From NCBI RefSeq assembly GCF_002135355.1, contig NZ_NEGE01000008.1:62001-126000 (forward strand): DNA of 64,000 bases, given 5' to 3'. Shown piece after piece: positions 8,135 to 18,408 of the stretch. Under the pieces are notes generated by a model that ran no database searches, was not told where the DNA came from, and worked only from the letters and a program-made list of their open reading frames with translations. Each line of letters opens with the position of its first letter. Position 1 is the first letter of the stretch. The position numbers were made by a program, and so were the translations under genes. Source of the DNA: Acinetobacter sp. ANC 4169. Lineage in GTDB: Bacteria > Pseudomonadota > Gammaproteobacteria > Pseudomonadales > Moraxellaceae.

Positions 8135-11100
8135 CTATGCCTCAACACAGCGGGTACTAAATCGTGTACCTACAAATGCTCCTGAAGCAATAATTCCTAT
8201 GACTGTAGCTATACTCGCACCAGAGGTAGCAATAGACCCTAATAATGATATAACTATTCCTACTCCTACTGCTGCCCAGTCACCATAAATACCATCTTGA
8301 GTATAATTAGCCAAACCACACCCAAGCATTACTATCGCTAATAGTAATAATGCGATAGCCAAAACTGTTCCAGCTACGAATAACCCAACTACAAAAGCTA
8401 TAGCAGCTATAGCGAAAAAGATACTATATGCAGGAGGCATACTAATAGCTCCCCCATTAAACCCACCACTAATCATATATGCACCACTACCTGTATTTGG
8501 ATCAATGATGGTATAACCACTGCCTTTCCAGCCATTAAAATTGATACTTTTTTCACTAATAGTTACGACTTTACCTGATGCGACAGCGTTACTTATATCT
8601 GTAATGACCTGACTACTATGATTAAGTTGTGGAAGTGTAGTATTAATATTCGAACGATCAACCTGATAAATTTTTTGTCCTTGATCACTTGCTAATTTCA
8701 AAATCTTAGTAGCACTTACTCCCTCTACATTCTTTTGTATACTATTAGGATCGTTAAAGAACTGTTCTGGCACAAGATTTTCATTGAGACTTTGACGTGG
8801 TCCTTGTTGTTTGGTAAAAGCCAATAAGTTAGATTGTTTATTATCCTTATCAACAATTGTTGCACCAATACGATCTATATCCATTACCATACCTGCAAAT
8901 TGTGCAGATCTAAGCACTCCCCAACTATAACCTCCTTGAATACTGGTCGAGAATGTTCCAAAGCTCATATATGAATTACTAATTACTCCTAATTGTCGTT
9001 CTAAAGTTTCATCCTGTGCATCATTTAAACTAAAGTAGCTTTGGACTACTGCCTGAAGCATTGTTCCAATTACGTCATGATTATTTAGCATTTTAATTTG
9101 TGCTTCATCTTTACTTTCTATCCTGGTTTTGGCTGCTTCAAGTTTAGCCTTTAACCATCCCATTTGTGGCTTGCCAATCCCCTGCATATTGTAACCAATC
9201 GCATGGTACTCACCAGCACTAAACTGTTTGTTTGGCAAACTCCAGCTATTGTTTGGACTCATAAAGCCCATTTGTGCTTGTATTTCTGTACCTAGAGCAT
9301 AGTTTGGTAAGGTCTTTAACACTTGCCCATCCAATGTAATTTCTCCTGTCATCCGAATCGAACTCGATAAAGACTTGGGTAACTTACTTGGGTCAATGTT
9401 GCCACTCGCATCAGGTTTTGGCAGTGCATTCACAATCGCCTGCGCATCCGCATCTGTCGTTGGACGGAATGATAAAGCTAATGGTTTTCCACGTAACTGG
9501 GTGCTCAGAATCTTAAACTGAACGGCATAGCTTCCCATCTGAGATGCATATGGGTCAGTTGCATCATAAACATTCAGGTGGAAGTAATGACGCATGGTAT
9601 CAGGCAAGGTGTGATAATCACGCACTACAGCAACCACTTCATAAGGTAGTACTGGACTCAGCATCTTACTTTTATAAGTCTTGATTTTACTTGTACCTAA
9701 TACATCACCCACTGTTGCATTAGGATGTTTTTGCTTTAAATACGCCTCCACTTTGTCCTGATAAGCCTTGGTTGCTATTTCTATATTGGCATTATTCAGG
9801 TTTTGTACACTACCGTTTGCTTCGTCAACCGTAGCACCCTGTTTTGCTTTATTTAAAAAATCTTCGGCATCAAAAGGGACTTCTTTAGCTAAGTCAATGC
9901 CTTTAGTACGTTCATAACGTTTATAACTTGCATCTAAAGGCACCCAGCTATCTTCAATATTTGGGTTATTTTGACCGTTGGTTTGTACAGCACCCTTACT
10001 TGGGATAAAGTCCATTTTCGCTTCAACCCAAATGTGCTCCATACGTAAGTGGCTTTCTTTTCCACCATTCATTATGATTACACTTGGCACACCGCCTTGG
10101 CCAATCAGGTTACCTGCGGCACTCAGGTGATTCACACCGCCTACCCAGTCTTTGGCTACTTCAGCTGGAACATCAATAGTGCCTGATACATAACGCGCTG
10201 GAATACCTGATGCACGTAACAATGCAATCAGCAAACTGCTGGTATCTGTCGCATTTCCGCGTTTAGTTTCTAGCGTATAAGCTGAGCCTTGAATCGACCC
10301 ATAGGTTGGAACAAATTCGATATTGTCATAAACCCATTTATAAATTTTTGCAGGATTATGATCTAAATCTTTTGCAAGATCTTTGATCTCTTGAGTAATC
10401 TGTACGTCTTCATTGGCTTTTAAATCTTCTGCTAATGTTGCAACAGGAAGAGAAGCAAGTACTGGCCATTTATTCTGATCAGATAATGTCATGCCATTAA
10501 ATGCAATTTTCTGCCATTGGCCAACACTAGAGGTGGTTAATACTGTTGGTGTCGCTTGTTTCCAAATTTCATCAGGACTTAAAGCACTAATATTTTTTTG
10601 AGCTTTATAAAGTGGATTAATAACCAGTTTTTCATTTGAATGTGCTTGATAAGACTCAAGCGCTGAACCTAGCTTTTTAAAATCCTGTGCGGTGACTGGT
10701 GCTGGTACCTTACTGTCAGGACGTCCCCAAGGAAGTTCTTTAAAGTCACGTTGAAGCTTTTTAGGTTCCCATGCAGCCATTTGTTGCGTGATTTTAGTCA
10801 GTGCTGCATTACGTGAAGTATCATCTTTAGCATCCGCAAGTTGATTAAATAAACCCTCCATAATGGTTTGACGTTGTTCAATCAACTTTGCAGTTTGTTC
10901 TTGACGCTGTGCAATGGTTTTATCTTTAAATAATTTCGCTTCTGCACGCAGATCAGCAACAGCTTTCGCTGTCTCTAATGCAATATTGCTTCTTAACGCT
11001 AAAATCTGTTGTGCAGTTTTGGTCTGTAAAGCCTGCTTTTGCTGATTTAGCTCTTTAATTTTTGCAGTGCTTGCTTTTGCTTGTGGCGTGAAATCTTGCA

Positions 11101-11296
11101 AACGCATTTGCATATGTTTAACCAACTCTTGCAGCCGCTCAAGATCTGATTGGCTCACAGATCCTTCTGTTCCCGGCTTGGCACGGCCAAAAGCTTCTTG
11201 TTCAACTGCCGCCATTGCTGGCACAGCCAATACCCCCGCATGACATAGCACGATCGTGCCTGCTATCCAGCGTTTTAAATTGGTATTAAATTTCAT
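8135..11296 (-). CDS. Exported transglutaminase-fold protein with hydrophobic C-terminal tail
   Basis: This 1053-residue protein has a signal peptide (about 1-30, ending AMAA), a helical coiled-coil region (about 45-180), a transglutaminase-like core (about 300-460) and a long beta-rich region. The core contains RGNATDTSSLLIALLRASGI followed by PARYVSG, with His421 (HIWVE) and Asp455 (PLDASY) retained, but Ala349 stands where the catalytic Cys is expected. Near 945-970 is GSGYTIIDPNTGSGAYMISG, then a final 90 residues of Gly/Ala-rich membrane-like sequence with two or three hydrophobic segments. It lies 91 bases downstream of the giant gene. It could be a maturation factor, surface protein or toxin carrier. 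Confidence 0.85.
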   Translation of the reverse strand: MKFNTNLKRWIAGTIVLCHAGVLAVPAMAAVEQEAFGRAKPGTEGSVSQSDLERLQELVKHMQMRLQDFTPQAKASTAKIKELNQQKQALQTKTAQQILALRSNIALETAKAVADLRAEAKLFKDKTIAQRQEQTAKLIEQRQTIMEGLFNQLADAKDDTSRNAALTKITQQMAAWEPKKLQRDFKELPWGRPDSKVPAPVTAQDFKKLGSALESYQAHSNEKLVINPLYKAQKNISALSPDEIWKQATPTVLTTSSVGQWQKIAFNGMTLSDQNKWPVLASLPVATLAEDLKANEDVQITQEIKDLAKDLDHNPAKIYKWVYDNIEFVPTYGSIQGSAYTLETKRGNATDTSSLLIALLRASGIPARYVSGTIDVPAEVAKDWVGGVNHLSAAGNLIGQGGVPSVIIMNGGKESHLRMEHIWVEAKMDFIPSKGAVQTNGQNNPNIEDSWVPLDASYKRYERTKGIDLAKEVPFDAEDFLNKAKQGATVDEANGSVQNLNNANIEIATKAYQDKVEAYLKQKHPNATVGDVLGTSKIKTYKSKMLSPVLPYEVVAVVRDYHTLPDTMRHYFHLNVYDATDPYASQMGSYAVQFKILSTQLRGKPLALSFRPTTDADAQAIVNALPKPDASGNIDPSKLPKSLSSSIRMTGEITLDGQVLKTLPNYALGTEIQAQMGFMSPNNSWSLPNKQFSAGEYHAIGYNMQGIGKPQMGWLKAKLEAAKTRIESKDEAQIKMLNNHDVIGTMLQAVVQSYFSLNDAQDETLERQLGVISNSYMSFGTFSTSIQGGYSWGVLRSAQFAGMVMDIDRIGATIVDKDNKQSNLLAFTKQQGPRQSLNENLVPEQFFNDPNSIQKNVEGVSATKILKLASDQGQKIYQVDRSNINTTLPQLNHSSQVITDISNAVASGKVVTISEKSINFNGWKGSGYTIIDPNTGSGAYMISGGFNGGAISMPPAYSIFFAIAAIAFVVGLFVAGTVLAIALLLLAIVMLGCGLANYTQDGIYGDWAAVGVGIVISLLGSIATSGASIATVIGIIASGAFVGTRFSTRCVEA

Positions 11297-11387
11297 TATT
11301 TCACCAGTTTTTATTTTAAATTTATCTTGAGTTAATCATTCAATCTGGGCTATTTCTACGGAAACAGCCCAGACTTCACCTTATTTC

Positions 11388-14300
11388 TTATGGATTTGCG
11401 TGATACCACTGGATTTGTAATGTACGGATCAGTTCATCCAGCTCTTTTCTCGCTGGCTTAGCATCAATATATTTCAAACGATCCATCACTCCACCCGCTT
11501 CAGCAAATGACGCAATCGCTAAATCATTCAAGCCAAGCCCTTGGTTGACTTTGGCTGTGCTGATCAGTGTTTTAATCGTGGCAACTTCAGTAATATCTGC
11601 AAGTCGAGGACTCCATTGACGGATACGCTGATCCAGCAGACTTACCCGCTCACTCACTCCACGTATTAGGAAGCGATATTCCTTGCTGTCTATTGGCTGG
11701 GCACTGGTATCTGTACCGTTATATACTGTTACCTTGACCGCATGAGTTCCTGAACCTGTTGGTAAGGCAATCGGCAAGTGTAGGTTTTGATTCTCTGCCT
11801 GGGTCAGATTGGTTATCACCTTCACCTGGTTGTTAGTCACAGTTCCCTGACCTAACCATTTCGCATTTGCAGGCAGCTGTACCAGAACCGTTGCCTGTGT
11901 ATTGGCATTTGCACTCAGCTTGACATTTAAATGCACAGGTTCCTGTGGTGCATAGCTCATACGTTTGGTGGCATCAACCTGCTGGTAGGACAGGCTTTGT
12001 TTCAGCAAGTTCTTCCAGTTGTTTTTCTTGCTGGTTGATGATTGCCCATCTATCATCAAACTGCGTAGCAGATCGAAGGATAAAGCTAGCGGTTTACCAT
12101 CACCGTAGTCAGCTGTGACGATTGCCGGATATTTATGGGTGCTATTGCAGACATAGAATTTGAGATCAACAATGGTTTCCACATTTCTGATCCAGTCTTT
12201 GTCAAAGCCCAAACAGTTGCGTCCGTCATAGGTTGCTGTCACTTTTGCCCGATCACCCAGATACATCGCCAAAGTATCACCTATTGGCTCTACCACCGGA
12301 TTTGTATTGTCATAGACTGGCTGATGGGGCTGCATTTCACGCTTAGACAGCAAGATATGCCCACGGTAACGAATATCGGTCAGGTTCAGCAACTCGTAGT
12401 TGGTCCAGTCCAGAATACCTTTATCAAACAGGACTGATTCCCCATTAAAACTGAGTTCCCTCATTTCATCATTGGTTGAAATTGCGAATTTTTCGACCGC
12501 ACCTAGTACCCAGTAATTGTTATACAAACCACTACGCATAAGCTTTTTAAACTCGATTGGATTATAAGTCACCTTATAGTTGATTCCAGTTTCCTGTTTA
12601 ATTTCGGTTAAATAACGATTCAGGGTATTTCCGCGCTCACTGAAGCAGGCGTAGTTGAACTTGCCAAATGCCCAGTTCAGTACAGATTTGTGCCAGCCCG
12701 CTTCACAGCTGTAATACACCAGAAGCTGGTTATTTACGTTCTTGTAGTCTGGCAAGTTAACTTCAACCGGAACTTGTGTCAGGTTAAAGCTGGCTTGTGC
12801 AAGTGGCTTCTCTTCACCAGTAGCCGTTTTATATGTTAAGGCTGCTGTTATCCGGTCACCATTCACACCTGCTGTTTTCCAGCTCAAACCTTGCTGGTAA
12901 ATCTGAGCCTGAGCCAATTGTCCAACTGTTGCGCTAAGAGTATTTACCGGCTCAAGATCATCATTTTTAAAGATCCGAATATTCAGTGGCAAGTTGTTCC
13001 AGATTTCATTACCGGTATTTTGAACCTGTAAATTCAGCAGGACATTCTCACCGATCGGCACTGTATTTGGTGTTGCACTCAAGGCACCTACCAGACCTAG
13101 ACCAGACTGTGCTGCACTTAATACAGTAAAGTTGGTGGTCCGTGTATAGCTATTGCCACTTGTGGTAGTCGTTGTGACAACACTATAGTTCCCCTTCACT
13201 GCATTCGACAGCTGTAACTGGTAATGGGCCTGTTTCAGTGCATTTGCTGCAAGCTGGCTATAGCTTTCCTGCTTTTCCAATATTTTTTCATTCTGGCTGT
13301 TAAAGACTTCAGTCAGTACTGTCGTTTCACCTCCCAGATCATTGCTGGAGGTGTTTTGCAGCTGCATCTCTAAAGTCACCAGACCATTGCTTGGATATTG
13401 CTGCTTGTCTGAAGAAATACGGGTATCTGTTAAACCATTTAGATTTGCGGCACTCACAACCGTTAAGTTACTGGTTGCTGTCGCAATTGTGATGCCCTTC
13501 TTCAACAATTCTGTCTTCACCAGATATTGTCCGCTGTAAACTCCCGTCAATAACCAATCAGTAATACGCTGATCCTGGAAGGTGCCTGTACTACGAGAAT
13601 CTAGGCTGACATCATAGGCTGGAAGCGTGATAATCAGATTGCCCTGCTGGTCATAAATACTGTGGCGTACTGTGGCTTCACTGGAGAAGCTGCCCAAGTT
13701 TTCGACATTTGCAGAAATCTTGACCGTATCATTCGCCTGATACTCTGCTTTATCCAGAGAAGCATTCAGTCCGAAGGACTCATATCCACCGGCAGAAACA
13801 TTCAGGCGGGCTGTATTATTCTTGTCCGTATATTCCTGAATTTTAACAGCCGTACTTGCTCCCGGATCATTGGCAACAATAACGATATCGCCAAAGTCCA
13901 CCAGATTATTTGGATAATCTATCGATAGGTCTTCATACTCACCGGCATTCAGCACCTTGCTGGTCTGGACCATGCCAATGAGCGTACCCTTGTCACCCGC
14001 AGCCTGCTGTTCCGCTGTTTGTTTATAGAAACTTACCGGTAAACCTTTCAGAATGGTCTTGCCACCAGCATTCCCGATACGGCCAGTGAACTTGGTCTGA
14101 CCAGAACCACTTTTGTCATCGATACGGATATAAGATGCTGTTGGGTCAGCAGCCGCTGTTGCATTCTGGTTCAACAACAAGTTGGCGCGATAGGTATTGT
14201 GGGCTTCCCAGCTATTCACTTCCTGCTTTGGAACAGTAAGGTCATCATTGATATTGGTGACATGATAGCTGTACTGGTTCCAGATATTACGGGTATTCGC

Positions 14301-17300
14301 CCAGTCCTTGTTCTTGCCAGAGATCATTCTAATTCCATGACCACTAGAACCTAAAATGATATCTGCATGTCCATCTGCATCTGCATCTACCACTACTGGG
14401 TATTCATGAGCAGTTGCCGTACTATTTGCAATTTTTATCCGTTCAATACCAGTCGCAGCATCATATACACGTATATTTTGCTCATCAAAATGAACGGCTT
14501 CTAGTTTTCCATCATTATCAAAATCAAATACAGTTGAGCCTGTTCCACCTGAACCATCACTGATTGGTGTCGCCCAAATCACACTGCCATCTCCTCGTAT
14601 AGCAACATAATTGTAAGTTCTTGCTAAACCAATATCAGAGATACCATCACCATCAAAATCTGCAATAACCGGTGATCCTCCTGAACTGCTTGGTGCATTG
14701 TAAGATGCTATTTCAGTCCCTGTTTGAGCATCAAAAATATAAATCGTACTACTATAAATTGCGATGATTTGTGGTTTTGAGCTACCTAGAACATCACCTA
14801 TTGCCAAGAACTTGAGAGTAAGCTGAGTACCACTTTTCGTTTTAAATCGGTATAACAAATTGCCATTAGAATCAACTGCTCCTTGTAAGCCAATAATGTC
14901 TAATTTTCCATCTCCATTCACATCAGCTATTGCTTGAGTTTGCCCTGATAATAAATTATCTAAAATGATACCATTTTCATAATTGACAACTTTATTATTT
15001 ATTATAATTTCAGGAATTCCATCCTTATCAAGATCTGCTACGTTAGGATGATAGGCATCAGATGACCATCCACTTGATGCTAAACTACCTACTGAGAACT
15101 CTTTTTTTACTACCCCTTTATTGTTGTAAATAGTCAATTTCGAACCATTTTTAACAATTATTTCAGGGATTCCATCTTTATCAAGATCTGCAACAGCAGC
15201 TACTTCTTGAGACCCAGAACCAGATAAAGTGAATTTTAACTTTCCTGTTTTTCCATCTAAAGCGACATAATTTCCACTCTTATAAATAATAGTGGCTATG
15301 TCTCCAGGCCCAATAATGCCATCACCATTGGTATCTTCTAGTGGCGCTACAGTTGGGCTAGAATCTGTAGAAGCTGAATATTTCCAAACAATCTCAGCTT
15401 CAAGTGTTCCCTTTTCGGGTCTAATCTCTGCAGTATCACTGGTCAATACAATATTGTTAGACTCATCCTTCTCTGCGACCTGCTTGGTACTATCCACCCA
15501 AATGCCAATCGGTGCATCTCTAAATAGTGATTTACCCTGAATCTGAATATCAACTTCAATTTCTTCTTGGATTTCCAAACTCTTAGGAAGAGTCGTCTTA
15601 CCTAGAACAATTTCACTTTCATCAAAGATACGGTTGTTGTTGGTATCGGCAAAAGCCAAAATCTCGACTTCCTGGGTTTTGGTAAATGCCTTATTCCCAG
15701 CATTGCCAATGGTCGCTTTTAGCACCCCTGTCGTTTCCAGACTTTGCTGTTCGGTCGTGAGTTTGTTGGTATCTGTTTTCGTAATTTTCAGGTCAGGCAG
15801 ACTAGTATCAGCTGATAAAGGACGTAAACGGATTTCTCCCAGATCGGCAACTGTACCGTCAACATACTGTTTATCAAAGTATCGGGTGGTACCTAAATGC
15901 GGGGTCGATGCAATTTGAATACGGATCAGGTCAGTACTTAGGTTTTTCGCACTGAATCCGCCGGCAACATCCGTCTTGGCTGTAAACAGCTGCTGACCAT
16001 TGTCCTGACGGTAAATGGTCACTGTCGCATTCGAAATGGCTTTATTGGTCTGTGAATCTACCACATAGCCTTTCATTTCATAGGCTAACAGGTTGAGTTT
16101 TAACTGGACTTTCTGGGTTTGGTCTTTGGTTAAGGTGTAGGTGGCTGGGGAACCTGCCTGATAACTTGGATGTAAAGCTGTCAGTCTCCAGCGTCCTGTC
16201 GTCAGCTCGGCTAGCAAGAAATTATTGGCAGCATCATTCGCTGCACTAAAACTTTGTTTTTGAATGACCTGACCATTGGCATCCAGCTTCTCGGCAACAA
16301 TAGTTGGATTATTAATCAGGTTACCGCTCGCATTGACGACGGTAATTTCAAATTTACCTGTATCAACGGTGGTGTCTTGGCCTGGATCATTCGCATCCTT
16401 TTGATAGAGCTGGATCGTACCGACATCCGCAGTCTGTCCCGCTGGCAGGTTAATGCTTATGCCTGGACCAAAGTAATCATCTTTACTAAAGGTCAGGTTA
16501 AATGCACCCGCCTGGATCCCCGCTAGGTTAAAACGTCCCTGACTATCAGTTCGTGCAACTTCTGTCCCGTTTCTTAGAACAGCGACATCCGCTAAGGCTT
16601 GTCCCTGTCCATCTACAACTGTGCCAGTGACGGAACCAATATTCTTCTGTTCATCAAGCAGTTGTGGAGAGAAGTCAAAGGTACTTCCTGCCGCGGCAGT
16701 ACCGGTCCCTCCCACACCTACATAACCAGCAGCATTTACACTTACGCTAAAGGCAGCTGGTTGCTGCATGGTGATCTGGTAACGCCCTTCAGCATTGGTG
16801 GTAGCCGTTAATGTGGTTGCCCCACTCACCAGTTTCACCTCAGCATTGGCAATCGGTAAACCTGTATTTTTATCCGTGATTCGGCCTTGAACTAATGCAG
16901 TCGTTACATTGGCTCGACGGGTCAACTCGATTTGGCCCAGGTTCAAGCTCTCACCTTGGCGTAAAGTCACCTGAAAGATCAGGCTGCCAAAGCCTTCTTT
17001 GGAAATGGTAAAGCGATAATCACCTGCTTTGGTATCGGTAAATACTACCGAACCATTGGCATCAGTCTGGGCTGTTAAAGCCGATGCGCTTTCTGATGAG
17101 CTTGTCACCGTCGCACCCGAAATGTTCGCTTTCGTTTCTGCGTCAATTACACTGAAACTAATACCTGAACTGACTGGGTTCACAGCCGGGGTAGACTGGG
17201 TTTTTAGTGAGCGCAAGATGATTGCTGAAGTATAAATATCCTGAGCCCAGCTGCCATCAGCATTCTGCTGATTGAGTATTGCTGCTTTAAATGCCTCACG

Positions 17301-18008
17301 CGCAGGATGGCCTGAATTACGATATGGGTGCAGTGCTTCATTCAATAAAGCATCTACAAATAGTTGATCTTGATGTTCAACCCAGTGTCCGTCACTAATC
17401 TGTTTAGATTCTAGAAAATTAACGGTTTTTAATGCGACTGAATTATATTGAGGATATTCTTTTAAGTATTCGGTTAAAGCTGTTAAGGCATATGCAGTCA
17501 CGTAAAATTCATCAAGTGACACGACCTGAAATGCACCAGAAGAACGTTGTTGACTTGCAAGATAGGCAACCGCCTTACCAATCACCTCACTGTTCTTGTA
17601 ATTCAGCTGTTTTAAGGCCAGTAGCACCCAGGCGGTATCTAGAGGATTACTTTGCCAGCCAGCCAGATGGCCAAATCCGCCATCTTCATTCTGATATTTT
17701 AAAACCTGACTTAAATACTGTTCGGTAGGCTCATTTTGTAATTTTAAAATGAGAATTCCGCGTACCAATCCTTCAGTACTTTGCTCTTCCCCAAGTAACT
17801 GCCTTACATCTACAGGATTAGTAGAAACCGAATGAGCCCCAAGGGTTATGGCTTTCTCATGCACTGTCTGCAAAGAAGTAGCCACTTTCGTTTGTTCAGA
17901 AGATTTCAACCAACTAATCCCTTCTTGAACTCCTGCAACACTCACTTGTAGTCCGCTTGCGGATACACCTATTCCCAATAGAAGCTTCTGCCAAACTTTT
18001 AATATCAT
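11388..18008 (-). CDS. Giant exported multidomain protein (terpenoid-cyclase-like repeats, carboxypeptidase-regulatory, CARDB and FG-GAP domains)
   Basis: Start chosen at ATG 18008, giving a signal peptide MILKVWQKLLLGIGVSASGL; an earlier in-frame ATG at 18059 adds 17 residues with no signal character. The 2206 residues comprise an N-terminal alpha/alpha repeat domain of the prenyltransferase/squalene-cyclase type (about 85-285, repeats such as QNEDGGFG and QNADGSW), four or five carboxypeptidase-regulatory-like beta domains (about 290-740), a CARDB-like domain (about 750-880), an FG-GAP propeller with calcium loops (DLDKDGIPEI, DVNGDGKLDI, DFDGDGISDI; about 895-1240), further Ig/CARDB-like modules (about 1270-1740), an unrecognised domain (about 1745-2010) and a helical C-terminus. 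It looks like a surface or secreted adhesin. Confidence 0.88.
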   Translation of the reverse strand: MILKVWQKLLLGIGVSASGLQVSVAGVQEGISWLKSSEQTKVATSLQTVHEKAITLGAHSVSTNPVDVRQLLGEEQSTEGLVRGILILKLQNEPTEQYLSQVLKYQNEDGGFGHLAGWQSNPLDTAWVLLALKQLNYKNSEVIGKAVAYLASQQRSSGAFQVVSLDEFYVTAYALTALTEYLKEYPQYNSVALKTVNFLESKQISDGHWVEHQDQLFVDALLNEALHPYRNSGHPAREAFKAAILNQQNADGSWAQDIYTSAIILRSLKTQSTPAVNPVSSGISFSVIDAETKANISGATVTSSSESASALTAQTDANGSVVFTDTKAGDYRFTISKEGFGSLIFQVTLRQGESLNLGQIELTRRANVTTALVQGRITDKNTGLPIANAEVKLVSGATTLTATTNAEGRYQITMQQPAAFSVSVNAAGYVGVGGTGTAAAGSTFDFSPQLLDEQKNIGSVTGTVVDGQGQALADVAVLRNGTEVARTDSQGRFNLAGIQAGAFNLTFSKDDYFGPGISINLPAGQTADVGTIQLYQKDANDPGQDTTVDTGKFEITVVNASGNLINNPTIVAEKLDANGQVIQKQSFSAANDAANNFLLAELTTGRWRLTALHPSYQAGSPATYTLTKDQTQKVQLKLNLLAYEMKGYVVDSQTNKAISNATVTIYRQDNGQQLFTAKTDVAGGFSAKNLSTDLIRIQIASTPHLGTTRYFDKQYVDGTVADLGEIRLRPLSADTSLPDLKITKTDTNKLTTEQQSLETTGVLKATIGNAGNKAFTKTQEVEILAFADTNNNRIFDESEIVLGKTTLPKSLEIQEEIEVDIQIQGKSLFRDAPIGIWVDSTKQVAEKDESNNIVLTSDTAEIRPEKGTLEAEIVWKYSASTDSSPTVAPLEDTNGDGIIGPGDIATIIYKSGNYVALDGKTGKLKFTLSGSGSQEVAAVADLDKDGIPEIIVKNGSKLTIYNNKGVVKKEFSVGSLASSGWSSDAYHPNVADLDKDGIPEIIINNKVVNYENGIILDNLLSGQTQAIADVNGDGKLDIIGLQGAVDSNGNLLYRFKTKSGTQLTLKFLAIGDVLGSSKPQIIAIYSSTIYIFDAQTGTEIASYNAPSSSGGSPVIADFDGDGISDIGLARTYNYVAIRGDGSVIWATPISDGSGGTGSTVFDFDNDGKLEAVHFDEQNIRVYDAATGIERIKIANSTATAHEYPVVVDADADGHADIILGSSGHGIRMISGKNKDWANTRNIWNQYSYHVTNINDDLTVPKQEVNSWEAHNTYRANLLLNQNATAAADPTASYIRIDDKSGSGQTKFTGRIGNAGGKTILKGLPVSFYKQTAEQQAAGDKGTLIGMVQTSKVLNAGEYEDLSIDYPNNLVDFGDIVIVANDPGASTAVKIQEYTDKNNTARLNVSAGGYESFGLNASLDKAEYQANDTVKISANVENLGSFSSEATVRHSIYDQQGNLIITLPAYDVSLDSRSTGTFQDQRITDWLLTGVYSGQYLVKTELLKKGITIATATSNLTVVSAANLNGLTDTRISSDKQQYPSNGLVTLEMQLQNTSSNDLGGETTVLTEVFNSQNEKILEKQESYSQLAANALKQAHYQLQLSNAVKGNYSVVTTTTTSGNSYTRTTNFTVLSAAQSGLGLVGALSATPNTVPIGENVLLNLQVQNTGNEIWNNLPLNIRIFKNDDLEPVNTLSATVGQLAQAQIYQQGLSWKTAGVNGDRITAALTYKTATGEEKPLAQASFNLTQVPVEVNLPDYKNVNNQLLVYYSCEAGWHKSVLNWAFGKFNYACFSERGNTLNRYLTEIKQETGINYKVTYNPIEFKKLMRSGLYNNYWVLGAVEKFAISTNDEMRELSFNGESVLFDKGILDWTNYELLNLTDIRYRGHILLSKREMQPHQPVYDNTNPVVEPIGDTLAMYLGDRAKVTATYDGRNCLGFDKDWIRNVETIVDLKFYVCNSTHKYPAIVTADYGDGKPLALSFDLLRSLMIDGQSSTSKKNNWKNLLKQSLSYQQVDATKRMSYAPQEPVHLNVKLSANANTQATVLVQLPANAKWLGQGTVTNNQVKVITNLTQAENQNLHLPIALPTGSGTHAVKVTVYNGTDTSAQPIDSKEYRFLIRGVSERVSLLDQRIRQWSPRLADITEVATIKTLISTAKVNQGLGLNDLAIASFAEAGGVMDRLKYIDAKPARKELDELIRTLQIQWYHANP

Positions 18009-18408
18009 TATGTAACCTATCGTGTTAGTTTTATTGGTTTTTGTATAAATTTTGCACACACTATAATTATTGTATTAATTTTAATCAAGTTTTTTTCTTT
18101 ATGCTTTTATCACAATTACATTAAAATTTTATAGTATTTAAAGAATATTGTGATCTAAATGATCTTTAGACTTTTTATTTTTTTTTAAATTCTAATGTGA
18201 ATACGCGCTATGCCATAAATCTTACTTTATACGCCCAATAAAAAATAAATGGTTATATAAATCATCTCATGAAGTAGTAGTGGTGGTGGCAATTGAATTG
18301 AGTTCAAATTTCTATTTAAATCTATTATTTAAATAATTTAATGCGCTAGATTTTTACCCCAATTTACCACATCATCTTTTCCAAACAACGACCACTTCAT
18401 TTATAAGA
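18009..18408. other. Gene-free divergent promoter region
   Basis: This very AT-rich 400-base stretch lies between the giant gene (- strand) and the Ymh-type gene (+ strand). Apart from the - strand promoter listed separately it shows only A/T tracts and a short run of gtg/gtagtag at about 18271-18288. No tRNA, repeat or open frame was seen. It marks a visible change of coding style, from the adhesin operon to island defence genes, and is a possible left limit of the island. Confidence 0.5.
18060..18088 (-). promoter_or_regulatory. Sigma70-type promoter for the giant-protein operon
   Basis: On the - strand TTGATT (18083-18088) and TATAGT (18060-18065) are separated by exactly 17 bases, giving a start near 18053 and a leader of about 45 bases before ATG 18008. 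AGGT lies about nine bases before that ATG. Supported by position and spacing only. Confidence 0.45.

Noticed and set aside
18271..18305. Sequence tggtggtggc followed by attgaattga compared with the tmRNA 3' end as a possible distal attachment repeat
   Set aside because: Only short, gapped matches to tggtggagatggcgggag are shared; a real attachment repeat should be a continuous copy. The left island end stays undefined.
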